This document shows, piece by piece, positions 1-7,153 of a DNA stretch of 7,330 nt. Below the pieces are notes generated by a model that was not told the origin of the DNA, ran no database searches, and was given only the letters and a program-made list of their open reading frames with translations. Source of the stretch: Massilia sp. UBA2604 (GTDB lineage: Bacteria > Pseudomonadota > Gammaproteobacteria > Burkholderiales > Burkholderiaceae_D); contig DDKG01000172.1 in the NCBI GenBank assembly GCA_002339265.1, positions 1-7,330 of the forward strand. Reading direction: 5' to 3'. Both the position numbers and the translations under genes were made by a program. Numbering within the stretch: position 1 is the stretch's first letter; every line of letters begins with the position of its first letter.

Positions 1-544
1 CGGCATGCTGGTGTTCGCGATCCTGGCGGTGTTCATCGCCGGCCTGATGATCGGCCGCACGCCGGAATACTTTGGCAAGCAGAACAAGGCATACGAGATG
101 AAGATGGCGGCGCTGGTCATCCTGGTCACGCCCTGCCTGGTTCTGCTGGGAACTGCGCTGGCCGTAACCTCTGCGTCCGGCACCGTGGGCGTGGCCAATC
201 CGGGCGCCCACGGCTTCTCCGAGATCCTGTATGCGCTCACGTCCGCCGCCAACAACAATGGCAGCGCCTTCGCCGGCCTGTCCGCCAACACGCCGTTCTA
301 CAACACGCTGCTGGGCGTGGCGATGTGGTTCGGCCGCTTCGCGGTGATCGTGCCGGTGCTGGCGATCGCCGGCTCGCTGGCCGGCCGCCAGCGCTTGCCG
401 GTCACCCCCGGCACCCTGCCTACCCACGGCCTCATGTTCGTCGGCATGCTGTCGGTCGTCGTCGTGCTGGTCGGTGTCCTCAACTACGTCCCGGCGCTGG
501 CGCTGGGCCCCGTGGTCGAGCACTTCCAGCTGTTTGGAGAGTGA
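1..544 (+). CDS. kdpA: KdpA, K+-binding/translocating subunit of the Kdp ATPase (3' part only)
   Basis: This is the C-terminal ~180 codons of the potassium channel-like subunit of the KdpFABC pump in the inner membrane, the subunit that selects and admits K+. The 5' end lies outside the window; the reading frame enters at base 2 and stops with TGA at 542-544. E. coli KdpA is about 557 residues, so roughly the last third is visible. Clear family marks are the [10 protein letters not shown] segment near the start, the [16 protein letters not shown] signature of the fourth pore loop (around bases 242-289), the MWFGRF stretch, and the ending [13 protein letters not shown]. About four hydrophobic segments are visible (near bases 5-55, 110-170, 305-385 and 430-515), consistent with the last membrane-pore-membrane repeat. 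The stop is one base from the kdpB ATG, so the two genes are co-translated. Identification is secure; completeness of the missing part cannot be judged. Confidence 0.97.
   Translation, partial: GMLVFAILAVFIAGLMIGRTPEYFGKQNKAYEMKMAALVILVTPCLVLLGTALAVTSASGTVGVANPGAHGFSEILYALTSAANNNGSAFAGLSANTPFYNTLLGVAMWFGRFAVIVPVLAIAGSLAGRQRLPVTPGTLPTHGLMFVGMLSVVVVLVGVLNYVPALALGPVVEHFQLFGE
536..539 (+). promoter_or_regulatory. Shine-Dalgarno site for kdpB
   Basis: GGAG lies inside the last codons of kdpA, six bases before the ATG at 546. It supports 546 over the upstream in-frame ATG at 474, which sits deep within kdpA. The second ATG at 558 is 18 bases from the GGAG, too far to be the main start. Confidence 0.7.
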
Positions 545-545
545 T

Positions 546-569
546 ATGGAAAACTCGATGGAAAATTCG
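546..569 (+). repeat. 12-bp tandem duplication at the kdpB start
   Basis: Two adjacent 12-base units, 546-557 and 558-569, differ at one position (AAC versus AAT) and each encodes M-E-N-S. Both begin with an ATG, giving two in-frame start codons; a third in-frame ATG is at 582. The stretch is A-rich compared with the surrounding GC-rich sequence, which may keep the start unstructured. Confidence 0.75.
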
Positions 570-2657
570 ATTCCTCAAAATATGGCCCAGGCGCCGCGGC
601 GCTCCCTGAGCCTGTTCGATTCGACGCTGGTCTGGCCGGCGGCCATCGACGCGCTGCGCAAGCTCCATCCGCGCACGCAGTTGCGCAGCCCGGTGATGTT
701 CGTGGTCTACATCGGCAGCATCATCACGACCCTGCTGTGGTTCCAGGCGCTGGCCGGGCAGGGCGAAGCACCAGCCGGTTTTATCCTGGCCACCGCCGTC
801 TGGCTGTGGTTCACGGTGCTGTTCGCGAACTTCGCCGAGGCCCTGGCCGAAGGCCGCAGCAAGGCGCAAGCCGCCTCGCTGCGCAGCCTGCGCCAGACCG
901 TCACCGCCAAGCAGCTGGCCAACCCGAAGCACGGCGCGCCGTGGCATGCCCGCGCCTCCAGCGAGCTGCGCAAGGGGATGTTCTTCCTGGTCGAGGCGGG
1001 CGACGTCATCCCCGTGGACGGCGAAGTGGTGGACGGCGTGGCCTCGGTCGACGAAAGCGCCATTACCGGCGAATCGGCGCCCGTGATCCGCGAATCGGGC
1101 GGCGACTTCTGCGCCGTCACCGGCGGCACCCGCGTGTTGTCCGACTGGCTGGTGGTGCGCGTGTCGGCCGACCCGGGCGAAACCTTCCTCGACCGCATGA
1201 TCGGCATGGTCGAAGGCGCGGCGCGCAAGAAGACGCCGAACGAAATCGCCCTGACGATCCTGCTGGTGGCGCTGACGATCGTGTTCCTGGTGGTGACCGT
1301 GACCCTGCTGCCGTTCTCGATCTTCGCGGTGCAGGCCCAGGGCAGCGGCCAGGCGGTGACCATCACCGCGCTGGTGGCGCTGCTGGTATGCCTGATCCCG
1401 ACCACCATCGGCGGCCTGCTGTCGGCCATCGGCGTGGCCGGCATGAGCCGCATGTTGCAGGCCAACGTGATCGCGACCTCGGGCCGCGCGGTGGAAGCGG
1501 CGGGCGACGTCGACGTGCTCCTGCTCGACAAGACAGGCACCATCACCTTCGGCAACCGCCAGGCCGCCGCCTTCCTGCCGGCGCCGGGCGTGACGGAAGA
1601 AGAACTGGCCGACGTGGCGCAACTGGCCTCGCTGGCGGACGAAACCCCGGAAGGGCGCAGCATCGTGGTGCTGGCCAAGAACCGCTTCAATATCCGCGAG
1701 CGGGCGATGGAGGCGATGGGCGCGGTGTTCGTGCCGTTCACGGCGCAGACGCGCATGAGCGGCGTGGATCTGGGCACGCGTCAAGTGCGCAAGGGCGCGG
1801 CTTCGGCGATCCGCCGCCACATGGAATCCATGGGCGCTGCCTGGCCCGGCGACGTCGAACGCAGCGTCGACGAGGCCTCGCGCCGCGGCAGCACGCCGCT
1901 GGTGGTGGCCGACGGAAGCCGCGTGATGGGCGTGGTCGAACTCAAGGACGTGGTCAAGGGCGGCATCCGCGAGCGCTTCGCCGAGCTGCGCCGGATGGGC
2001 GTCAAGACCGTGATGGTTACCGGCGATAACAAGCTGACTGCCGCCGCCATTGCGGCCGAGGCGGGAGTCGACGATTTCATCGCCGAAGCCACGCCCGAAG
2101 AAAAGCTGGCCCTGATCCGGCGCTACCAGGCGGAAGGAAAGCTGGTGGCGATGACCGGCGACGGCACCAACGACGCCCCGGCGCTGGCCCAGGCCGACGT
2201 CGCGGTGGCGATGAATTCCGGCACCCAGGCGGCGAAGGAGGCCGGCAATATGGTCGACCTGGACTCGAACCCGACCAAGCTGCTCGAGATCGTCGAGATC
2301 GGCAAGCAGATGCTGATGACGCGCGGCGCGCTGACCACGTTCTCGATCTCGAACGACATCGCCAAGTACTTCGCGATCGTGCCGGCGATGTTCGTGGCCA
2401 CCTACCCGAGCCTGGACGCGCTCAACGTGATGGGGCTGGCCAGTCCGGCATCCGCGATCATGTCGGCCGTGATCTTCAATGCCCTGATCATCGTGTTCCT
2501 GATCCCGCTGGCGCTGCGCGGCGTGCGCTACCGCGCGATCGGCGCGGCCGCGCTGCTGCGCCGGAACATGCTGGTCTATGGCCTGGGCGGCCTGCTGCTG
2601 CCGTTCGCCGGGATCAAGCTGATCGACCTGGCGCTCGCCGCCTCCAACCTGACGTAA
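546..2657 (+). CDS. kdpB: KdpB, P-type ATPase catalytic subunit of the K+ pump
   Basis: KdpB hydrolyses ATP to drive K+ import by KdpFABC in the inner membrane. From ATG 546 it is 703 residues (E. coli 682); the excess is at the N-terminus. Membrane segments are seen near residues 50-68 and 77-100, then the actuator domain with TGES (174-177). Next come segments near 234-257 and 270-295, the latter with the CLIPTTIGG motif, then the phosphorylation/nucleotide domains and three more segments (about 602-620, 636-660, 675-698). Key residues: D328 in DKTGTIT is the phosphoryl acceptor; F398 and K416 match the ATP-binding F377 and K395 of E. coli; D539 and D543 in GDGTNDAP coordinate Mg2+; D604 and K607 in NDIAKY match the coupling D583/K586. 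S177 corresponds to E. coli S162, whose phosphorylation inhibits the pump, so that control could be conserved (inference). The N-terminus carries a short tandem repeat, MENSMENS. No defects were seen. Confidence 0.98.
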   Translation: MENSMENSIPQNMAQAPRRSLSLFDSTLVWPAAIDALRKLHPRTQLRSPVMFVVYIGSIITTLLWFQALAGQGEAPAGFILATAVWLWFTVLFANFAEALAEGRSKAQAASLRSLRQTVTAKQLANPKHGAPWHARASSELRKGMFFLVEAGDVIPVDGEVVDGVASVDESAITGESAPVIRESGGDFCAVTGGTRVLSDWLVVRVSADPGETFLDRMIGMVEGAARKKTPNEIALTILLVALTIVFLVVTVTLLPFSIFAVQAQGSGQAVTITALVALLVCLIPTTIGGLLSAIGVAGMSRMLQANVIATSGRAVEAAGDVDVLLLDKTGTITFGNRQAAAFLPAPGVTEEELADVAQLASLADETPEGRSIVVLAKNRFNIRERAMEAMGAVFVPFTAQTRMSGVDLGTRQVRKGAASAIRRHMESMGAAWPGDVERSVDEASRRGSTPLVVADGSRVMGVVELKDVVKGGIRERFAELRRMGVKTVMVTGDNKLTAAAIAAEAGVDDFIAEATPEEKLALIRRYQAEGKLVAMTGDGTNDAPALAQADVAVAMNSGTQAAKEAGNMVDLDSNPTKLLEIVEIGKQMLMTRGALTTFSISNDIAKYFAIVPAMFVATYPSLDALNVMGLASPASAIMSAVIFNALIIVFLIPLALRGVRYRAIGAAALLRRNMLVYGLGGLLLPFAGIKLIDLALAASNLT

Positions 2658-2661
2658 GGAG
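2655..2661 (+). promoter_or_regulatory. Shine-Dalgarno site for kdpC, overlapping the kdpB stop
   Basis: TAAGGAG lies six bases before the kdpC ATG at 2668. Its first three bases are the TAA stop codon of kdpB, so ribosomes ending kdpB sit on the kdpC initiation site. This is the best ribosome-binding site in the visible kdp genes. Confidence 0.8.
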
Positions 2662-2667
2662 CTATCC

Positions 2668-3252
2668 ATGCAATCGATTCTTCGCCCCGCGCTGGTGCTG
2701 TTCGCGGCGCTCACCCTGGTATGTGGCGTGCTGTATCCGCTGCTGGTCACCGGCGTGGCCCAGGCCGCGTTTCCGGCCCAGGCCAATGGCAGCCTGGTCG
2801 AAAAGGATGGTCAGGTGGTGGGCTCTAGCCTGATCGGCCAGTCATTCACGTCTCCCGGCTACTTCTGGGGCCGTCCCTCGGCCACCGCGCCGATGGCCAA
2901 TAACGGCGCCGGCTCGGGCGGCTCGAACCAGGGGCCGCTCAATCCGGCCCTGCAGGAAGCCGTCAAGGGCCGCATCGCGGCGCTGCGCGCGCTCGGCCCG
3001 GCCAACACGGCCCCGGTGCCGGTCGACCTGGTCACGGCATCGGCCAGCGGCCTCGATCCCGAGATCAGCGTGGCCGCCGCGCGCTACCAGGCGGCGCGGG
3101 TGGCGCGTGCGCGCCAGCTGCCGGCCGAGCAGGTCGGCGCCCTGGTCGAGGAGCACAGCGAGCGGCCATTCCTGGGCCTTTTTGGAGAGGCGCGCGTGAA
3201 CGTGCTGGCCCTGAACATGGCCTTGGACGCCGAAAGCGGGCATACTCGCTGA
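2668..3252 (+). CDS. kdpC: KdpC, accessory subunit of the K+-transporting ATPase
   Basis: KdpC is a single-span inner-membrane subunit that stabilises the KdpFABC complex and is thought to raise the ATP affinity of KdpB. The product is 194 residues (E. coli 190), so it is full length. It starts with a short N-terminal stretch and one hydrophobic segment (about residues 7-31, [19 protein letters not shown]). The periplasmic domain then shows the family's [45 protein letters not shown] and [12 protein letters not shown] blocks in the usual order. The SGGSN block continues as QGPLNP; from memory many homologues have a leucine where this has Q, a point substitution of unknown meaning. It begins 10 bp after kdpB with a strong ribosome-binding site and ends 3 bp before kdpD. 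Confidence 0.97.
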   Translation: MQSILRPALVLFAALTLVCGVLYPLLVTGVAQAAFPAQANGSLVEKDGQVVGSSLIGQSFTSPGYFWGRPSATAPMANNGAGSGGSNQGPLNPALQEAVKGRIAALRALGPANTAPVPVDLVTASASGLDPEISVAAARYQAARVARARQLPAEQVGALVEEHSERPFLGLFGEARVNVLALNMALDAESGHTR

Positions 3253-3255
3253 ACC

Positions 3256-5958
3256 ATGCCGCACGACCGCCAGCGACCCGATCCCGACGCCTTGCTCGCC
3301 CAGATGCGCGAGGACGAGCAGCGCGCCGCGCGCGGCCGCCTGCGCATCTATTTCGGCGCCTCGGCCGGCGTCGGCAAGACCTACGCCATGCTGCAGGAAG
3401 CGAGAAAGCTGCAGGCGGAAGGGAAGGCGCCCCTGGTCGGCGTGGTCGAGACCCATGGCCGCGCCGAGACCGCGCGCCTGCTCGACGGCCTCGAATTGCT
3501 TCCGCGGCGCCGCATCGACCATCGCGGGCGGCAGCTCGAGGAATTCGACCTCGACGCCGCGCTCGAACGGGCGCCCGGCATCGTCCTGGTCGATGAGCTG
3601 GCGCATTCGAACGCGCCCGGCTCGCGCCACCCGAAGCGCTGGCAGGACGTCGAGGAACTGCTCGATGCCGGCATCGACGTGCTCACCACGGTCAACGTCC
3701 AGCACCTGGAAAGCCTGAACGACGTGGTCGGCGGGATTGCCGGTATTCGCGTCAGCGAGACCGTGCCGGACCGGGTGTTCGACGCGGCCGACGAGGTGAT
3801 CATGGTCGACCTGCCGGCCGACGCGCTGCTGGCGCGCCTGAAGGAGGGCAAGGTCTATCAGCCGCAGCAGGCCGAACGCGCGGCCGGTAATTTTTTCAGG
3901 AAGGGCAACCTGATCGCGCTGCGCGAGCTGGCGCTGCGCCGCACCGCCGACCGGGTCGAGGTCGACGTGCGCGCCTGGCGCGAGGCGCAGTCGATCGACG
4001 CGATCTGGAAGACCGGCGCCGGACTGCTGGTCTGCGTGGGCCCCGGCCCGCTGGCCGAGCATGTAGTAAGGAGCGGCGCGCGCATGGCGTCCCAGCTGGG
4101 CACCGGCTGGCATGCGGTGTACGTCGAGACGCCGCGCCTGGCCCGGCTGCCGGATGGCGCGCGCCGGCGCGCCATGGACACGCTCGCGCTGGCGGACAGC
4201 CTGGGCGCCACCACCGCCGTGCTGTCCGGCGACGACGTCGCCGCCGCGATCATCGAGTACGCGCGCGACCACAACCTGTCGCGCATCGCGCTGGGCCGTG
4301 CCGGTTCACCGTGGAGGTCGCGCACCGCGCGCCGCCTCGCACGCCAGGCCCCCGGCGTCGACCTGATCGAGATCGGCCAGCCGGCGGTGCCGCTCCCGCC
4401 ATCCGTCGCCGCGCGGCCGGCGCCGCCGCGGCGCCAGCCCTTGGCTTCCCACGCCTGGGCGGTCGGCGCCAGCCTGCTGGTGGCGTTTCTTGCCGCGCCC
4501 CTGAGCGATCGCTTCGACCTGGTCAACATCGCCATGCTGTTCCTGCTGGTGGTATTGCTGGTGGCAGTGCGCTTCGGCCGTGCGCCGTCGGTGACCGCCA
4601 CCTGCGTCGGTGTTGCCTGCTTCGATTTCTTCTACGTGCCGCCGCGTCTCACCTTCGCGGTCTCCGATTTCCAGTATGTGGTCACCTTCGGCGTGATGCT
4701 CGCGGTCGGCCTGATCACGGGGCACCTGACGGCCGGCCTGCGCTTCCAGGCGCGCGTCGCCGGCGAGCGCGAGCGGCGCGTGCGCGCACTGTACGAGTTC
4801 GCGCGCGAACTGTCCGGCGTGCTGGCGGCCTCGCAGGTGTTCGAATCGAGCCGCGCCGTGATCCACAACGCATTCAATGCGCACGCGACCCTGCTGGTCC
4901 CGGACGCCGAAGGGCGGCTCGGCATGCCGCCGGCGGACGATGGCGGCCCGGCCGCGCCGCTGCCGTCCAGTGTCGATCCGGGCGTGGCGCAGTGGGCCTT
5001 CGACCATGCGCAGCCGGCGGGGCTCGGCACCGATACCTTGCCGGCCAGCCCCTTGTTCTACCTGCCGCTGGTGGCGCCGATGCGCACCCGCGGCGTGCTG
5101 GCGATCGCGCCGGAAGGCGGGCGCTGGGTGCTGGCGCCCGAGCAGCGGCGCCAGCTCGATGCGCTGGCGGCCCTGGCCGCGATCGCGCTCGAGCGCGTGC
5201 ATTACGTGGAGGTGGCGCAGGCGGCCCTGGTGAACATGGAATCCGAACGCCTGCGCAACTCGCTGCTGGCGGCGCTCTCGCACGACCTGCGCACGCCGCT
5301 CACGGCCCTGGTCGGGCTCTCGGAATCGCTGCTGCGCGGCGACGCACTGCCGGAGGCGCCGCGGGCCCTGGCGCAGTCGCTGCACGACGAAGCGGTGCGC
5401 ATGGGCACCCTGGTCGCCAACCTGCTCGACATGGCGCGCATCGAGAGCGGCGAAGTGCGCTTCAACCTGGAATGGCAGGCGCTGGAAGAAGTCGTCGGCA
5501 GCGCGCTGCGCGCCTGCGGCGCCGCCCTGCGCGATCACACGGTCGCGGTGCGCCTGCAGCAAGACCTGCCCCTGGTGCGCTTCGATGCGGTGCTGATCGA
5601 GCGGGTGCTGTGCAACCTGGTCGAGAATGCCGCAAAATACACGCCGGGCGGATCGCGCATCGAGATCGCGGCCAGCCGGCGCGGCGCCTGGATCGACGTC
5701 ACGGTAAGCGACGACGGGCCCGGCCTGCGCCCTGGCAGCGAGGAAGCGATCTTCGAGAAATTCACGCGCGGCGAACGCGAGTCGGCCTTGCCCGGCGTGG
5801 GCCTGGGCCTGGCGATCTGCCGCGCGATCGTGGAGGCGCATGGCGGCGCGATCCGGGCCTGCGCTTCGCCGCTGGGCGGCGCCGGCTTCGTGTTCTCGCT
5901 GCCGGCCGGCACGCCGCCCGCACTCGACATGCCTGCGATGGAAAGAGACGATGACTGA
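3256..5958 (+). CDS. kdpD: KdpD, sensor histidine kinase for K+ limitation
   Basis: KdpD is the inner-membrane kinase that phosphorylates KdpE when K+ is low or osmotic stress occurs. It has 900 residues (E. coli 894). Start 3256 is supported because the early RPDPDALLAQ aligns with RPDPDRLLEQ of E. coli. Domains in order: an N-terminal KdpD ATPase-like domain with Walker A GASAGVGKT (34-42, K41), Walker B-like LVDELAHSN (D113, E114) and TTVNVQHLESLNDVV; a UspA-like domain (about 253-375); four membrane helices (about 399-500); an arginine-rich segment after the last helix (about 496-510), resembling the positively charged cluster of E. coli; a GAF-like domain (about 510-650); HisKA with phospho-acceptor H676 in LSHDLRTPL; and an ATPase domain with N-box N787/N791, DDGPGL (819-824), FEKF (F833) and GVGLGLAI (847 onward). 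All catalytic motifs are intact, so it should be both kinase and phosphatase. No clear Shine-Dalgarno precedes the ATG, only 3 bp after the kdpC stop, so translation probably depends on coupling to kdpC. Confidence 0.97.
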   Translation: MPHDRQRPDPDALLAQMREDEQRAARGRLRIYFGASAGVGKTYAMLQEARKLQAEGKAPLVGVVETHGRAETARLLDGLELLPRRRIDHRGRQLEEFDLDAALERAPGIVLVDELAHSNAPGSRHPKRWQDVEELLDAGIDVLTTVNVQHLESLNDVVGGIAGIRVSETVPDRVFDAADEVIMVDLPADALLARLKEGKVYQPQQAERAAGNFFRKGNLIALRELALRRTADRVEVDVRAWREAQSIDAIWKTGAGLLVCVGPGPLAEHVVRSGARMASQLGTGWHAVYVETPRLARLPDGARRRAMDTLALADSLGATTAVLSGDDVAAAIIEYARDHNLSRIALGRAGSPWRSRTARRLARQAPGVDLIEIGQPAVPLPPSVAARPAPPRRQPLASHAWAVGASLLVAFLAAPLSDRFDLVNIAMLFLLVVLLVAVRFGRAPSVTATCVGVACFDFFYVPPRLTFAVSDFQYVVTFGVMLAVGLITGHLTAGLRFQARVAGERERRVRALYEFARELSGVLAASQVFESSRAVIHNAFNAHATLLVPDAEGRLGMPPADDGGPAAPLPSSVDPGVAQWAFDHAQPAGLGTDTLPASPLFYLPLVAPMRTRGVLAIAPEGGRWVLAPEQRRQLDALAALAAIALERVHYVEVAQAALVNMESERLRNSLLAALSHDLRTPLTALVGLSESLLRGDALPEAPRALAQSLHDEAVRMGTLVANLLDMARIESGEVRFNLEWQALEEVVGSALRACGAALRDHTVAVRLQQDLPLVRFDAVLIERVLCNLVENAAKYTPGGSRIEIAASRRGAWIDVTVSDDGPGLRPGSEEAIFEKFTRGERESALPGVGLGLAICRAIVEAHGGAIRACASPLGGAGFVFSLPAGTPPALDMPAMERDDD

Positions 5959-6646
5959 CGCCCCCTGCGCCTTGCTGGTCGAGGACGAACCGCACATCCG
6001 CCGCTTCGTGCGCGCCGCCCTGGAACAGGAGGGCTGGCAGGTGCACGAGTCGGTGAGCATGGGGCGGGGCCTGATCGACGCCGGCACGCGCCGCCCCGAC
6101 CTGGTGGTGCTCGACCTGGGCCTGCCCGACGGCGACGGCATCGACTTCATCCAGGACGTGCGCAAATGGTCGACCGTGCCGATCATCGTGCTGTCGGCGC
6201 GCGTGGCCGAGGGCGAAAAAATCCGCGCCCTCGACGCCGGCGCCGACGACTACCTGACCAAGCCCTTCGGCACCGGCGAACTGCTGGCGCGCGTGCGCGC
6301 CACCTTGCGCCGCCAGCGCCAGGCCGGCGCCGGTGGCGATGGCGTCATCCATTTCGGCGATGTGACGCTCGACCCGCAAGCGCGCGCCGTCACCCGCAAC
6401 GGCGAGCACGTGCACCTGACCCCAACCGAATACCGCCTGTTGTCGGTGCTGGCCGCGAACGCGGGTAGGGTGATGACCGCCCCCCAATTGCTGCGCGCCG
6501 TATGGGGCCCCGGCCATACCGAAAGCGGCCACTACCTGCGCATCTACATGGGCCACCTGCGCCACAAGCTCGAAGCCGATCCGGCCCAGCCGCGCCACCT
6601 GCTGACCGAAACCGGCGTCGGCTACCGGCTCTGGCTGGGCCAGTGA
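5951..6646 (+). CDS. kdpE: KdpE, OmpR-family response regulator of the kdp operon
   Basis: KdpE is the cytoplasmic DNA-binding partner of KdpD and activates transcription from the kdp promoter when phosphorylated. The start at 5951 gives 231 residues (E. coli 225); longer in-frame openings from 5840 would add residues with no receiver-domain match. The receiver domain shows the acidic cluster E11-D12-E13, phospho-acceptor D55 in LVVLDLGLPDGDG, S82 in VLSAR, and K104 in TKPFG. The C-terminal winged helix has the Kdp-typical TPTEYRLL, QLLRAVWGP, HYLRIYMGHLRHKLE and TETGVGYRL blocks, very close to E. coli KdpE. The ATG overlaps the kdpD stop by 8 bp (ATGACTGA), a coupled start, with a weak GGAAAGAG ribosome-binding site at 5940-5947. 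Nothing is missing. The gene ends 15 bp before the convergent ABM gene. Confidence 0.97.
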   Translation: MTDAPCALLVEDEPHIRRFVRAALEQEGWQVHESVSMGRGLIDAGTRRPDLVVLDLGLPDGDGIDFIQDVRKWSTVPIIVLSARVAEGEKIRALDAGADDYLTKPFGTGELLARVRATLRRQRQAGAGGDGVIHFGDVTLDPQARAVTRNGEHVHLTPTEYRLLSVLAANAGRVMTAPQLLRAVWGPGHTESGHYLRIYMGHLRHKLEADPAQPRHLLTETGVGYRLWLGQ

Positions 6647-6661
6647 GCGTATGAAGCGCGC

Positions 6662-7060
6662 CTAGCGTCCCAGGCCGTGGCCGCCGACCGGTTCGGTCTC
6701 GAAGCGTTCGCCGAATCCGGCGATCAGCGGCCGGCCTTTGGCGATGGCGGCCTGGACTGACGGCAGCGACAGTGAGGCCTTGTGGCTGGCCTGATCTTGC
6801 CAGGTCTCGGTGATCCAGATGGCGTCGGCATCCTGCGCGTCCTTGGCGATCACGTAGGAGAGGCAGCCGGGCATGCTTGCGGTGCCGTCCAGCAGGATGG
6901 CAATGAGCGTGTCGCGCTGGCCCGGCTGGGCGCGCATTTTTCCGATCAAACCGTACATTCGTGACTTCTCCTTATCGATGGTGGTGGCAGGGTGGGCATA
7001 TGCGCCTGCCAATGGCGTGGCGGCCAAGGCGGCGATGGCCGTGCGTCGGGATACGGGCAT
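6662..7060 (-). CDS. ABM-domain protein (putative quinol monooxygenase) with a Tat-like leader
   Basis: The core is a small ABM/YgiN-type domain, a dimeric ferredoxin-like fold whose members include quinol monooxygenases and heme-degrading enzymes; the substrate here is unknown. Recognisable parts are MYGLIGKMRAQPGQ, MPGCLSYVIAKD, AIWITETWQDQASH and the C-terminal GFGERFETEPVGG. From ATG 7060 the protein has 132 residues. Residues 1-22 look like a signal peptide: a twin arginine (SRRTAI), an alanine-rich hydrophobic core, then AYA before HPA as a probable cleavage site. The ATG at 7066 lies directly against AGGAGG, too close to be used, so 7060 (6-base spacing) is chosen. A second in-frame ATG at 6958, with its own AAGGAG, would give a 98-residue leaderless protein, close to YgiN length (about 104). 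The gene is convergent with kdpE, divergent from the peptidase gene, and has no evident functional link to kdp. The family call is firm; enzymatic role and location are inference. Confidence 0.88.
   Translation of the reverse strand: MPVSRRTAIAALAATPLAGAYAHPATTIDKEKSRMYGLIGKMRAQPGQRDTLIAILLDGTASMPGCLSYVIAKDAQDADAIWITETWQDQASHKASLSLPSVQAAIAKGRPLIAGFGERFETEPVGGHGLGR
6968..6973 (-). promoter_or_regulatory. Internal Shine-Dalgarno for a leaderless ABM protein
   Basis: On the - strand AAGGAG (6973 to 6968) is followed nine bases later by the in-frame ATG at 6958, which begins the ABM domain. In the long frame it encodes D-K-E-K-S-R, with TCA and CGA codons that are unusual for this GC-rich sequence. 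It may permit a second, cytoplasmic product. Confidence 0.6.
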
Positions 7061-7066
7061 GTGCAT

Positions 7067-7072
7067 CCTCCT
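7067..7072 (-). promoter_or_regulatory. Shine-Dalgarno site for the long ABM start
   Basis: On the - strand AGGAGG (7072 to 7067) sits six bases before the ATG at 7060. The ATG at 7066 touches it directly and is therefore unlikely to be used. It is a near-perfect ribosome-binding site, so the leader-bearing form is probably genuinely made. Confidence 0.75.
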
Positions 7073-7090
7073 GGCGTCATTGCAGAGTGA

Positions 7091-7119
7091 CCGACAGTAT
7101 AGAGCGCGGTTGGTTTAAG
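7091..7119 (+). promoter_or_regulatory. Candidate promoter for the M28 peptidase gene
   Basis: CCGACA (7091-7096) and TTTAAG (7114-7119) are separated by 17 bp, each matching the sigma70 consensus at four of six positions. They lie in the 93-bp gap between divergent genes, about 35 bp before the peptidase ATG. The -35 abuts the candidate -10 of the opposite gene. Weak evidence, based on position and partial matches only. Confidence 0.25.
7096..7101 (-). promoter_or_regulatory. Candidate -10 box for the ABM gene
   Basis: On the - strand TATACT matches the sigma70 -10 consensus at five of six bases. It lies 24 bases upstream of the AGGAGG site, giving a plausible short leader. No good -35 is visible at 16-18 bp spacing, so an activator or another sigma factor may be needed, or the match may be chance. 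Confidence 0.35.
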
Positions 7120-7153
7120 ATGGTCTTTTTCATCACACTGTCACGGAACCTCG

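Noticed and set aside
2235..2252. AAGGAGG followed by an in-frame ATG inside kdpB
   Set aside because: The codons are dictated by the conserved AKEAGNMVD motif of KdpB, so the ribosome-binding-site resemblance is expected by chance.
480..2786. 768-codon open frame on the - strand opposite kdpB
   Set aside because: It is antisense to a fully conserved kdpB; its product is His/Arg/Gln/Ala-rich low-complexity sequence, the usual by-product of strong third-position GC bias.
3886..3900. Run of six T with a T-TTT-TTC pattern in kdpD, resembling a -1 frameshift site
   Set aside because: It encodes the conserved NFFRKGN segment and the zero frame continues through all expected KdpD domains, so there is no need for frameshifting and no visible stimulatory structure.
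2842..4272. 476-codon open frame on the - strand opposite kdpC and kdpD
   Set aside because: Same shadow pattern; it crosses the kdpC-kdpD junction and shows no family motif or ribosome-binding site.
4306..6186. 626-codon open frame on the - strand opposite kdpD and kdpE
   Set aside because: It spans two real genes, has no recognisable domain, and its composition is that of a GC-bias shadow.
6693..6705. Short inverted repeat (GACC-GGTTC-GGTC class) near the 3' end of the ABM gene, considered as a terminator
   Set aside because: The stem is only four base pairs, has no T-run after it on either strand, and lies within coding sequence.
7093..7143. GACAG ... CTGTC inverted repeat in the divergent intergenic gap, considered as an operator
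   Set aside because: Five-base arms 41 bp apart are too short and too distant to distinguish from chance.
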